In this document: in pieces, positions 43,689 to 52,740 of the stretch
How positions within the stretch are numbered: position 1 is the first letter of the stretch
Layout of the letters: each line of letters opens with the position of its first letter
NCBI RefSeq assembly: GCF_025403485.1
Contig: NZ_CP099966.1
Span: forward strand, 3,199,001-3,263,000
Reading direction: 5' to 3'
DNA: 64,000 bases
Source of the DNA: Chryseobacterium paludis
Lineage (GTDB): Bacteria; Bacteroidota; Bacteroidia; Flavobacteriales; Weeksellaceae
Notes under the pieces: model-generated
Databases searched by the model: none
Told to the model about the DNA's origin: nothing
The model's input: the letters and a program-made list of their open reading frames with translations, nothing else
Translations under genes and position numbers: made by a program

Positions 43689-45812
43689 CTAACTTTTATT
43701 TAGAAACATATTGAGTATTTCTACGGCACATTTTGGAAGATTAGTTCCCGGACCGAAAATAAAATCGGCTCCGTTGGCATACAGGAATTCGTAGTCCTGC
43801 TGAGGGATTACTCCACCTACCACAATAGTAACATCTTCGGCTCCTAATTTTTTTAATTCTTCTACCACCTGTGGAACTAAAGTCTTATGTCCTGCCGCTA
43901 ATGAAGATACTCCTAAAATATGAATATCGTTTTCTACAGCTTGTTTTGCGACCTCTTCGGGAGTCTGAAATAAAGGTGCTACATCTACGTCAAATCCCAT
44001 ATCAGCAAATGCCGTTGCTACTACTTTTGCTCCTCTATCGTGACCATCCTGTCCCATTTTGGCAACCATTAATCTTGGACGACGTCCTTCTTCTTCTTCA
44101 AATTTCTGAGTTAATTGAAGGGCTTTTTCAAAAAATTCGTTTTTTCCGGCATTCATGGCATATACTCCTGAAATTGTTCTAATATTTGCTTTATATCTAC
44201 CGAAGCTTTCTTCCATCGCATCACTCATCTCGCCTAATGTTACTCTTCTCCTTGCAGCCTCGATACAGAGTGCTAACAGATTTCCTTTGCCTGTTTTTGC
44301 ACTTTCTCTGATCTCATTGAGGATCTGATCAACAGCCTCAGAATTCCTCGTACTTTTTATTGAGTCTAATCTTTCAATTTGTTTTCTACGAACTTCCGTA
44401 TTATCAATATCCAAGATCTCTATTGACTGTTGTTTTAAAGAAGATCTAAATGAATTTACACCAATAATAAACTCTTCACTACTGTCTATCTTTGCCTGTT
44501 TTTTGGCCGCAGCTTCTTCAATTCTCATTTTAGGGATCCCTGCTTCAATAGCTTTCGTCATTCCTCCTTCCTGTTCAACCTCATCAATATATTTCATGGC
44601 TTCATCAATCATTTGCTGAGTAAGGCTTTCAACCAAATTACTTCCACCCATCGGATCTACAACATCACAGATTCCACTTTCCTGCTGTAAAATAATTTGT
44701 GTATTTCTGGCAATTTTTGCTGAATAATCTGTGGGTAAAGCAATAGCTTCATCCAATGCATTCGTATGGAGAGACTGTGTTCCACCTAAGGCGGAAGATA
44801 GCGCTTCAATAGCTGTTCTGGTAATATTATTAAAAGGTTCCTGCTCAGTTAAAGACCAACCTGATGTTTGTGAATGAGTTCTTAATGCTAAAGATTTTGG
44901 ATTTTGGGGATTAAATTGTTTCAAGAGATTAGCCCAGATATATCTTGCGGCACGCATTTTAGCGATCTCCATAAAATGATTCATTCCGATCGCCCAGAAA
45001 AAAGAGAGTCTTGGAGCAAAATCATCGACATTCATTCCCGCTTTAATACCTGTTCTTACATACTCCAATCCATCAGCCAAGGTATAAGCCATTTCTAAAA
45101 CCGGTGTTGCACCCGCTTCCTGCATGTGATATCCTGAGATAGAAATTGAGTTAAACTTAGGAATGTTTTTAGAAGTATATTCAAAAATATCTGCAATGAT
45201 CTTCATGGAAGGTGCTGGCGGATAAATATAGGTATTTCTTACCATGAACTCTTTCAGGATATCATTCTGGATAGTTCCTGAAAGCTGATCTTGTTGTACC
45301 CCTTGTTCTTCAGCGGCAACAATATAAAAAGATAAGATTGGCAGAACTGCACCGTTCATCGTCATTGAAACCGAAATCTGATCCAATGGAATTTCATTGA
45401 ATAATATTTTCATGTCTTCAACGGAATCAATTGCAACTCCAGCTTTTCCAACATCACCAACCACTCTTGCGTGGTTAGAATCATATCCTCTATGGGTAGC
45501 AAGATCAAATGCTACTGAAAGTCCTTTTTGACCTGCCTCTAAATTTCTTCTGTAAAATGCATTGGATTCCTCCGCTGTAGAGAATCCCGCATACTGACGG
45601 ACTGTCCATGGTTTTTGAACATACATCGTAGAATATGGACCTCTTAAATAGGGTGAAATTCCGGGAGATGTCTCTGTGAGGGATTTATTTTTAACATCAT
45701 AATTGGTATATGATGATTTTAACTCCAGTCCATCTTTTTCGAAATTATAAATTTCACCTTCTTTAGGTAATATATGTAGATCCAACTTTCTTACAGAAAT
45801 TGTCTTTCGCAT
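43689..45812 (-). CDS. scpA: methylmalonyl-CoA mutase large (catalytic) subunit
   Basis: This cytoplasmic B12 enzyme interconverts succinyl-CoA and methylmalonyl-CoA. Of its 707 residues, the N-terminal TIM barrel carries the substrate-binding stretch [22 protein letters not shown] at about 53-74, with [12 protein letters not shown] and [10 protein letters not shown] further on. The C-terminal B12 domain (about 575-705) carries QDGHDRGAK, whose His591 is the cobalt ligand, then GVSSLAAGH and [10 protein letters not shown]. Everything needed for catalysis is present. The small subunit, usually encoded directly upstream, is not adjacent here. MeaB is about 9 kb away. Confidence 0.95.
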   Translation of the reverse strand: MRKTISVRKLDLHILPKEGEIYNFEKDGLELKSSYTNYDVKNKSLTETSPGISPYLRGPYSTMYVQKPWTVRQYAGFSTAEESNAFYRRNLEAGQKGLSVAFDLATHRGYDSNHARVVGDVGKAGVAIDSVEDMKILFNEIPLDQISVSMTMNGAVLPILSFYIVAAEEQGVQQDQLSGTIQNDILKEFMVRNTYIYPPAPSMKIIADIFEYTSKNIPKFNSISISGYHMQEAGATPVLEMAYTLADGLEYVRTGIKAGMNVDDFAPRLSFFWAIGMNHFMEIAKMRAARYIWANLLKQFNPQNPKSLALRTHSQTSGWSLTEQEPFNNITRTAIEALSSALGGTQSLHTNALDEAIALPTDYSAKIARNTQIILQQESGICDVVDPMGGSNLVESLTQQMIDEAMKYIDEVEQEGGMTKAIEAGIPKMRIEEAAAKKQAKIDSSEEFIIGVNSFRSSLKQQSIEILDIDNTEVRRKQIERLDSIKSTRNSEAVDQILNEIRESAKTGKGNLLALCIEAARRRVTLGEMSDAMEESFGRYKANIRTISGVYAMNAGKNEFFEKALQLTQKFEEEEGRRPRLMVAKMGQDGHDRGAKVVATAFADMGFDVDVAPLFQTPEEVAKQAVENDIHILGVSSLAAGHKTLVPQVVEELKKLGAEDVTIVVGGVIPQQDYEFLYANGADFIFGPGTNLPKCAVEILNMFLNKS

Positions 45813-45903
45813 TTCAATAATTTTATCCCTGTAAAGTTAATTTTTTTGAACGAAACATGAAACTGAAGTTAATCCACTGACAATACAATTATTGACAAAA
45901 TAA

Positions 45904-45929
45904 AAAGGCCGGGCAATTGCCCGGCCTTT
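45904..45929. terminator. perfect palindromic terminator after metalloprotease 1
   Basis: A 26-bp perfect palindrome, AAAGGCCGGG-CAATTG-CCCGGCCTTT, lies just beyond the stop of the gene at 45950. The terminator of its paralogue has the same CAATTG core. Confidence 0.85.
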
Positions 45930-45949
45930 CCAACAAGATTAGTTATTAA

Positions 45950-48900
45950 TTATCTCTTAATCAGTTTAGTATTAAATGTTTTAGTTTCTGTAGTAATAGT
46001 AATAATATACATTCCTTTTACTAATGAAGCAACGTTAATCCTCTGCCCATCTAATTTACCGCTTTGTACTAATCTTCCTTCAGCACTGTAAATTTTATAA
46101 TCAGCTTTTTCTTTTAAGTTTTTAACCTCAACGAAAGTATCAGCCGGGTTTGGATAGATTTCTATTTCAGATTTAATATTTGTAATTTCTTTCACAGCAA
46201 GAGCATTATTATCTGCTATTTTCACGGAAAAATCTCTGAATGAACCACTTGAAACAACTCCTCCTCCCGTAGTAGGAACTGTTGGGCTGCCACAAGGACT
46301 GTTAGCTGCATTAAAGAACGTACTGGCCACTCTCATTCTCAAAGTTTTATCTCCCGAATAGGCTGTAGCAGGCACTGTAAATGTCACACTTCCATCACGA
46401 AGGTATGCCTGAGCTGCCGCTGCAAAGAAAGGAGTATCACTACTAGAAGCAACTTTTTCTGAGTCTTCAAAAACACCGTTTCTGTTATAATCTATCCAGA
46501 TCTCAAGCCAGTCATCATAGTTTCCACCGGCCAGGTTTCTAAATGTAGCCGTGTACTGAGTCCCTTTTGTTAAGTTAACCACTTTAGTTGCATCTTCACT
46601 AAAGTCCAGATATGTTTTATAAACATCCATGCCGGAAAAAACATACGTTAAATTAGATAAAACCAGTCTTATGAGGCCGCTATTAAAGCTGCCTCCATTT
46701 CCTCCTGTCGTCATTAAACAATAGTCAACCCCTGTTTTCAATCCTTTCGTTTTGAAAGTATAGTTGTTGGAAAATGTACCTGGAATAGAATTTACCACAG
46801 CGGCAACCTGCACTTCGTAGCTTGTTTCATCTTCAAGGTTATTAAGAACTACTGAATTTACTGGACTTGTTGCATTAGACCAGTTGGCAGTTCCTGGTTT
46901 TCTATAATTAATTGAATACGTAGCACCAGGTACACTGTTCCAAGCTACTCTTGCCGTCGTTTTGAAGACCTCTGTATTAATAGTGGCAACTCCAGTTGGA
47001 GCATTAGTGGTTGAAGTTGGAGCTGTTCCTATAGTAACTTGAGGAGATACTGCATAGAACACGTTTCCAACTGCAGATATCCTGAATTTAACAGCACCTG
47101 TCAGGTTACTTGGCATTTGAGCAGAATAACTACCTGTATTGGGAGTAGAAGCTACTAAATCTGTCCATGTCGTTCCATTATTTGTTGTATAATCTATTTT
47201 TACACTAGCTACATTATATGGAGCTGCATTTGTATTAGCTACCGCCCACTGGATTGTATTTGAAGCATTATTATACAATACCGAAGAAGCTGTAAGTCCA
47301 TTGAACTTAAATGGTCCATCATTTCCTACTGTTACTATTGTCTCGGAAGTAGAAGTCATTGGCCTCTGAGCATCCTGATCTCTTACGGTAACAGCATAAT
47401 TCAATTCTCTCGGAATATAAGAAACTGTTTCCCAACCTTGTTTATCCGTCAATACCCCATTTAAAACACTCTCCAATTTAGGAAAATACCTTCTGCTATT
47501 TGCAGTTCCAGGGAGCGATCTCGCCAATGCACCTTCTGCATTGTATCCCCAACCACTGTCTCCGGATATTGAGTTTCTATCGCTTACACTGTTATACTGC
47601 TCCCAGGTATAATTAACAGGATTGTTTTCAGCATCTACGGCAACTGCATCCAGATAATAGGCTGTTCCTTTAGGAATGTTATATGCTGTAAGCGGAGTAA
47701 TTACCGGAGCAGTGTTGGTCACAATAGCTGTTGAAGTTCCACATGCAGGTTTGCTTTCCAGATTATTTAACACCTGTGAAATCGATTTATAATGGAAGTA
47801 CCCATCCATATTATTCTGGATATTATCCTGAGTGATACCCGGATATCCCATAATGGTTGTTCCTCCCCAAGGCTCAACGTTCGCTCCTGAACCTTCAGTC
47901 CTCATTGAAAAAGTATGATTTGCCCCCAATTGATGCCCCATTTCATGAGCAGCCATAAGGTCAAAAACTTCTCCTGTAGGATCTGGACTCATCGAAAAAG
48001 CAGAACCCTTAGCTGTAGAAGTGTTATTAGCAGGGTTTGTACAAACAATTCCGATACCTCCCGCATTTCCGTTTCTGCTTCCACCAACATTACGATGAAA
48101 TACATGTCCGATATCGTAATTGGCATTTCCAACCTGTGCTGTTAATGTTTGTTGAAGCTGAAGATTAAGTGATGGATCACCCTGAGCTACTGGCGGAGTA
48201 TAAAAATCTGTTGCCGCATCTGTATAAATTATTGCAGGTATATCCTGAACAATAAAATGAGCGCCAAAATCTTTTTCAAAAACCCCATTGATTCTTGTCA
48301 TTGTATTATTGATAGCCGTAAGAGCTCCAGCTTGTGTCCCACCATGAAACTGGGTATACTCTCCTGTCGCTGCCATTGCCATTCTGAAGGTTCTATATCG
48401 TGTATTGGTAGGTCTGTTGGTTATCCCAATACTGGAAAGTTGTTTTTTCCCATTTTCTACCAGCTTATCAATATCTTTAAGATCATGCTCATCGGTACCA
48501 CATCCAAAGCCGTGTATTCCACCTTCTCCTTTTGTCTTATAGAATACACCATAAGTCAGTTTATCAGTCGTAATAGGTTCAATAAACTGGAATACTCCGT
48601 CTTTAATGATCATGGACTCCATATCAGTTGGAGATGTACTAAATCGTAGATACTTAGACGGATCATCAATCCCTACCCCTACATAAGAGCCGAGTTTGTA
48701 TTTTTCTGTTATTGATTTCTCCATAACAGGATTACTGTAGACTGCAAATTTTTCTATTTTACCCTCTACAGTAGGCAAGGATATCACAACAGCTTTTGCA
48801 TTGTTTCCAGTTTCAACAGCATCCTTTAAGAGATTTCTCAAAGTTGCCAAATCTACGCGATAAGCACTTTTTACCTCAACGTCTTTCCTTATTTGAGAAG

Positions 48901-48988
48901 ACCTTTGAGAAACAGATTCCCATCTTTGTGCATGAATACTGACAAAGCCAGTAGCTAGTACACCAATGAGTAAAATTTTCTTTTTCAT
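45950..48988 (-). CDS. secreted metzincin (reprolysin-like) protease with T9SS domain, paralogue 1
   Basis: This 1012-residue secreted zinc protease has a signal peptide (KKILLIGVLATGFVSIHA) and a propeptide-like region (about 25-195). The metzincin catalytic domain carries HEMGHQLGANH (first His at about 348) and a Met-turn in TTIMGYPG. Ig-like and fibronectin type III segments follow (about 560-760), then a GEVED-type domain (NYDDWLEIWIDYNRNGVFED) and a T9SS type A sorting domain from about 935 (EIYPNPADTFVEV). About 75-80% of residues match the neighbour at 49402, so the two arose by tandem duplication. Confidence 0.92.
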   Translation of the reverse strand: MKKKILLIGVLATGFVSIHAQRWESVSQRSSQIRKDVEVKSAYRVDLATLRNLLKDAVETGNNAKAVVISLPTVEGKIEKFAVYSNPVMEKSITEKYKLGSYVGVGIDDPSKYLRFSTSPTDMESMIIKDGVFQFIEPITTDKLTYGVFYKTKGEGGIHGFGCGTDEHDLKDIDKLVENGKKQLSSIGITNRPTNTRYRTFRMAMAATGEYTQFHGGTQAGALTAINNTMTRINGVFEKDFGAHFIVQDIPAIIYTDAATDFYTPPVAQGDPSLNLQLQQTLTAQVGNANYDIGHVFHRNVGGSRNGNAGGIGIVCTNPANNTSTAKGSAFSMSPDPTGEVFDLMAAHEMGHQLGANHTFSMRTEGSGANVEPWGGTTIMGYPGITQDNIQNNMDGYFHYKSISQVLNNLESKPACGTSTAIVTNTAPVITPLTAYNIPKGTAYYLDAVAVDAENNPVNYTWEQYNSVSDRNSISGDSGWGYNAEGALARSLPGTANSRRYFPKLESVLNGVLTDKQGWETVSYIPRELNYAVTVRDQDAQRPMTSTSETIVTVGNDGPFKFNGLTASSVLYNNASNTIQWAVANTNAAPYNVASVKIDYTTNNGTTWTDLVASTPNTGSYSAQMPSNLTGAVKFRISAVGNVFYAVSPQVTIGTAPTSTTNAPTGVATINTEVFKTTARVAWNSVPGATYSINYRKPGTANWSNATSPVNSVVLNNLEDETSYEVQVAAVVNSIPGTFSNNYTFKTKGLKTGVDYCLMTTGGNGGSFNSGLIRLVLSNLTYVFSGMDVYKTYLDFSEDATKVVNLTKGTQYTATFRNLAGGNYDDWLEIWIDYNRNGVFEDSEKVASSSDTPFFAAAAQAYLRDGSVTFTVPATAYSGDKTLRMRVASTFFNAANSPCGSPTVPTTGGGVVSSGSFRDFSVKIADNNALAVKEITNIKSEIEIYPNPADTFVEVKNLKEKADYKIYSAEGRLVQSGKLDGQRINVASLVKGMYIITITTETKTFNTKLIKR

Positions 48989-49026
48989 AAATTACATTTA
49001 TTTCAATAAAACATTAAGTATTTAAG

Positions 49027-49034
49027 CAAAAATA
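49027..49034 (-). promoter_or_regulatory. promoter -7 box for metalloprotease 1
   Basis: TATTTTTG on the minus strand lies 38 bp upstream of the start at 48988. Confidence 0.45.
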
Positions 49035-49352
49035 AAAACTAATGAAAAGAATTACATAAATAAATAGCAAAAATTCAGCTAAAACAGCAAATCAGCATAA
49101 CTTCATCGTTTGTGATTAATTTTTTTAATATTAATTCTAAAATTAATGAAATAAATACACATAAGAAGCAAAATCACAGTCTTAAGAAACAATAATTTTA
49201 ACTATAAAAACCCTATCCACAAATCAAAATACTCTATTTTTTAAAAGATTAACAGGTAAATTTATATTTATATTACAATCTAATACCCATCCTATTATTT
49301 ATAAAATTTAAGCTTTTCCAGGGATTTACTGAAATTCAGACATACATGAAAA

Positions 49353-49374
49353 AAGCCGGACAATTGTCCGGCTT
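49353..49374. terminator. perfect palindromic terminator after metalloprotease 2
   Basis: A 22-bp perfect palindrome, AAGCCGGA-CAATTG-TCCGGCTT, lies 28 bp beyond the stop of the gene at 49402. It shares its centre with the terminator at 45904. Confidence 0.85.
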
Positions 49375-49401
49375 GATCAATACAATATAATAAGTTTAGT
49401 C

Positions 49402-52400
49402 TTATTTCTTAATTAACTTCGTATTATATGTTTTGCTTTCACTTGTAATAGTAATGACATACATTCCTTTTATTAATGAAGCAACATTAATTCTCTGACC
49501 ATCCAGTTTACCACTTTGTACCAATCTTCCTTCAGCACTGTAAATCTTGTAATCAGCTTTTCCTTTCAGATTTTTAACCTCTACAAAAGTATCAGCCGGA
49601 TTTGGATAAATTTCGATTTCAGAGTTTGTTCCTTTTACTTCATCTACAGCTAAAGCTCCGGTAATTTTCACAGGGAAATCTCTGAAAGAACCTGCTGAAA
49701 CAAACTGACCTCCTCCTGCTGGAACAGATGGGCTACCACATGGATCGCTCACTGCATTAAAGAAAGTACTTGCGACTCTCATTCTTAAAGTTTTATCTCC
49801 GGAATATGCCGTTGCAGGTACCGTAAATACTACTGTTCCTGTGTGTCTTGCATTAGCATTAGGAATAGCATTTTTTGCTCCTATCAATTCTGAAGCTTCA
49901 AAAACACCATTTCTGTTATAATCGATCCAAACCTGAAACCAGTCATTATATTGACCACCTGCTCTGTTTGCATAATCTGAGTAAGATAGTGTATACTGAG
50001 TCCCTTTTGTTAAATTGATCAGTTTAGTAGGATCCTCACTATAATCTTTATAAGTCTTAGAGATATCTGGCAACGTACCACCTTCAGAATGCGTCAAGTT
50101 AGATAAAGACATTGATAGAAGTGCACTATAAAATGTACTAAGCATATTATTTCCTCCTGTCGTCATTAAGCAGTAGTCAACTCCAGTCTTCAGTCCTTTC
50201 GTTTTGAAAGTATAGTTACTGGAGAATGTCCCCGGAACAGAATTCACTACAGCAGCAACCTGCACCTCGTAATTCGTTTCATCTTCAAGGTTATTAAGAA
50301 CTACTGAATTTACTGGACTTGTTGCATTGGACCAGTTTGTAGTCCCTGCTTTTCTGTAATTGACTGAATAAGTAGCACCAGGCACACTGTTCCAATCTAC
50401 TCTTGCTGTTGTTTTGAAAACTTCCGTATCAATAGTTGCAACTCCTGTTGGAGCATTCGTTGTTGATGTTGGAGCAGTTCCTATAGTAACCTGAGGAGAT
50501 ACTGCATAGAAGATGTTTCCAACTGCAGATATTCTGAATTTAACAGTACCTGTTAGGCTACCTGGCATTTGCGCAGAATAACTACCTGTATTAGGAGCAG
50601 AAGCGACCAAGTCCGTCCATGTCGTTCCGTTGTTTGTTGTATAGTCTATTTTGACATTCGTAACATTATATGGAGCAGCGTTTGTATTGGCTACTTCCCA
50701 ATGAATGGTATTTGTTGCATTATTATACAATACTGAAGAAGCGGTAAGGCCATTGAATTTAAATGGTCCGTCATTTCCAACAGTCACAGTAGTTTCAGAA
50801 GAAGACAACATTGGTCTTGCATTATTCTCATCTCTTACTGTTACCGCATAATGTAATGTTCTAGGTACATAAGGAACTGTTTCCCATGTAGCTTTATTAG
50901 TAAGAACTCCATTCATTACTAAAGGCATACTTGGGAAATATCTTCTTCCACTTGCTGTTCCAAAGAAAGATCTTGCTAAAGATCCCTTAGTATTATATCC
51001 CCATCCACTGTCTCCAGAAATTGAAGCAAAGCTATCAACACTGTCATACTGTTCCCAGGTATAATTTAAAGGATCACTCTGAGCATCTGTCGCCGTAGCA
51101 TCAAGATAATAAGCTGTTCCTTTAGGAATGCTATATGCCGTAAGAGGAGCAATTACAGGCGGAGTGTTGGTCGTAATATCCTGAGACACCCCACAAGCCG
51201 CTGGTTTACTCTCAAGATTAGTTAGGATCTGATTAATTGAAGCATAATGGAAATAAGCATCAGAATTCAACTGTACGTTATCTTGTGTAATTCCTGCATA
51301 TCCCATAATGGTTGTTCCTCCACCGGGTTCTATATTCACCCCTGAACTCTCAGTACTCATAGAATAGGTGTGATTACCTCCTATCTGATGCCCCATTTCA
51401 TGAGCTACATAATCGATATCAAAAGTATCACCGTTTGGATTTCCATCAGCAGGAGAAGTATATCCGGATCCTTTTCCTTCAGGATCTGCAGCTGTAGGAT
51501 TCACACAGATACATCCAATACATCCTGCGTTACCGCCACCTCCTGTAGCTCCAAACAAATGACCAATATCATAAGCAGCGTTCCCAACATTGGCAGTCAA
51601 AGTATTTTGTAACTCTAAATTCCAATTTCCCATATCATCAGCAATAGAATAAGGATCCGTAGCAGCATTTGTATAAATAATTCCCGGTAAATCCTGAACT
51701 ATTAATTTAACTCCAAAATCTTTTTCAAATACTCCGTTTACACGGGTCATTGTTGCATTCATTTGCGTTACAGCACCGGCCACGGTACCACCAAAATGCT
51801 GAGTATATTCTCCTGTAACAGATAATGCTAACTTATAGGTTCTGTATTTTGTACTTGATGGTCTGCTCGTAATTCCTACACTAGAAAGATTTTTTTTTCC
51901 GTTTTGCAATAAAGACTGTATATCTTTAAGATCTTTTTCCTCTGTTGAACAGTCAAAACCGTGTCCCCCATTTGTTCTCTTTGTTTTATAGAACACACCA
52001 TAAGTCTGCTTATCAGCAGTTACCGGTTCTATAAACTGATATTGCCCGTCTTTAATGATCATAGACTGCATCTCGGTAGGAGAAGTACTAAATCTAAGAT
52101 ATTTTGAAGGATCATCAATTCCTACCCCAACATAAGACCCCAACTGGTATCTGTCTGCCAGAGACTTTTCCATAACGGGATTATTATAAACCGCAAATTT
52201 TTCAATCTTACCATCTACGGTTGGCAAAGAAATAACTACAGGTTTCGCACCATTCCCCGTTTCTACGGCATCTTTTAAAAGGTTCCTAAGTGACGCTAAA
52301 TCTACTCTGTAAGCATATTTAACATCTACCTCTTTTCTCGTTGGGGAAACCTTTGAAGCAGGCTCCCATCTCTGTGCATAAGCTCCAGTAAAACCAGCAG

Positions 52401-52434
52401 CCAATACACAAATGAGTAAAATTTTCTTTTTCAT
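49402..52434 (-). CDS. secreted metzincin (reprolysin-like) protease with T9SS domain, paralogue 2
   Basis: This 1010-residue protein has the same architecture as its neighbour: signal peptide (KKILLICVLAAGFTGAYA), propeptide, catalytic HEMGHQIGGNH (first His at about 345), Met-turn in TTIMGYAG, Ig/fibronectin-like middle (about 560-760), a GEVED-type domain (QYNDWFQVWIDYNRNGVFEA) and a T9SS type A tail. The two differ most in the catalytic domain. There this copy has CIGCICVNP and NAGCIGCI-like Cys residues that paralogue 1 lacks in that form, while the C-terminal third is nearly identical. This suggests divergence of substrate range or gene conversion in the C-terminal half. Confidence 0.92.
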   Translation of the reverse strand: MKKKILLICVLAAGFTGAYAQRWEPASKVSPTRKEVDVKYAYRVDLASLRNLLKDAVETGNGAKPVVISLPTVDGKIEKFAVYNNPVMEKSLADRYQLGSYVGVGIDDPSKYLRFSTSPTEMQSMIIKDGQYQFIEPVTADKQTYGVFYKTKRTNGGHGFDCSTEEKDLKDIQSLLQNGKKNLSSVGITSRPSSTKYRTYKLALSVTGEYTQHFGGTVAGAVTQMNATMTRVNGVFEKDFGVKLIVQDLPGIIYTNAATDPYSIADDMGNWNLELQNTLTANVGNAAYDIGHLFGATGGGGNAGCIGCICVNPTAADPEGKGSGYTSPADGNPNGDTFDIDYVAHEMGHQIGGNHTYSMSTESSGVNIEPGGGTTIMGYAGITQDNVQLNSDAYFHYASINQILTNLESKPAACGVSQDITTNTPPVIAPLTAYSIPKGTAYYLDATATDAQSDPLNYTWEQYDSVDSFASISGDSGWGYNTKGSLARSFFGTASGRRYFPSMPLVMNGVLTNKATWETVPYVPRTLHYAVTVRDENNARPMLSSSETTVTVGNDGPFKFNGLTASSVLYNNATNTIHWEVANTNAAPYNVTNVKIDYTTNNGTTWTDLVASAPNTGSYSAQMPGSLTGTVKFRISAVGNIFYAVSPQVTIGTAPTSTTNAPTGVATIDTEVFKTTARVDWNSVPGATYSVNYRKAGTTNWSNATSPVNSVVLNNLEDETNYEVQVAAVVNSVPGTFSSNYTFKTKGLKTGVDYCLMTTGGNNMLSTFYSALLSMSLSNLTHSEGGTLPDISKTYKDYSEDPTKLINLTKGTQYTLSYSDYANRAGGQYNDWFQVWIDYNRNGVFEASELIGAKNAIPNANARHTGTVVFTVPATAYSGDKTLRMRVASTFFNAVSDPCGSPSVPAGGGQFVSAGSFRDFPVKITGALAVDEVKGTNSEIEIYPNPADTFVEVKNLKGKADYKIYSAEGRLVQSGKLDGQRINVASLIKGMYVITITSESKTYNTKLIKK

Positions 52435-52483
52435 AAATTCAATAATGTCATATTTAAAATTAATAAATTAAAAACGTTACCAA

Positions 52484-52512
52484 CAAAAGTAACAATTTCC
52501 AACATACAACAA
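52484..52512 (-). promoter_or_regulatory. promoter of metalloprotease 2
   Basis: TACTTTTG (52484-52491, minus strand) has a TTG at 52510-52512, 18 bp upstream of it. This fits the TTG-N(17-23)-TAnnTTTG flavobacterial promoter; the start codon is 50 bp downstream. Confidence 0.6.
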
Positions 52513-52691
52513 TTAAAAAAAATGACTATTTTTTATCAAATCAGTCATTTCAATGAAATATCCGCTTTTGTGTTTTAGTTTTATAATTTTAATAATATCC
52601 TTATAGATAAAGAAATACATAAGAAATACTTCATAGTGAACTATTATCACATTATAATCAAAACAACAAAAATATAATGCATATAATAAAA

Positions 52692-52721
52692 AAGACGACC
52701 AATTTTTAAATTAGCCGTCTT
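52692..52721. terminator. terminator after the prolyl oligopeptidase gene
   Basis: AAGACG and CGTCTT pair, with an inner AATTT/AAATT stem and an internal loop. An A-rich run lies on the side that follows for the minus strand. Confidence 0.6.
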
Positions 52722-52740
52722 AATAAATATATATTAATAA

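Larger units (their letters stand above)
48989..49401. other. intergenic region between the two metalloprotease genes
   Basis: This 413-bp AT-rich gap holds the promoter box of paralogue 1 (49027-49034) and the palindromic terminator of paralogue 2 (49353-49374). Nothing else was recognised; there is no coding sequence. Confidence 0.6.
52435..52740. other. intergenic region between metalloprotease 2 and the prolyl oligopeptidase gene
   Basis: This 306-bp gap has the promoter of metalloprotease 2 (52484-52512) and a terminator hairpin for the gene at 52741 (52692-52721). The rest is AT-rich without recognisable content. Confidence 0.6.

Noticed and set aside
45904..49374. The two palindromes with CAATTG centres as regulator binding sites
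   Set aside because: Each lies just beyond a stop codon in a GC-rich stem with T runs, which is normal for intrinsic terminators; the shared centre is better explained by duplication.
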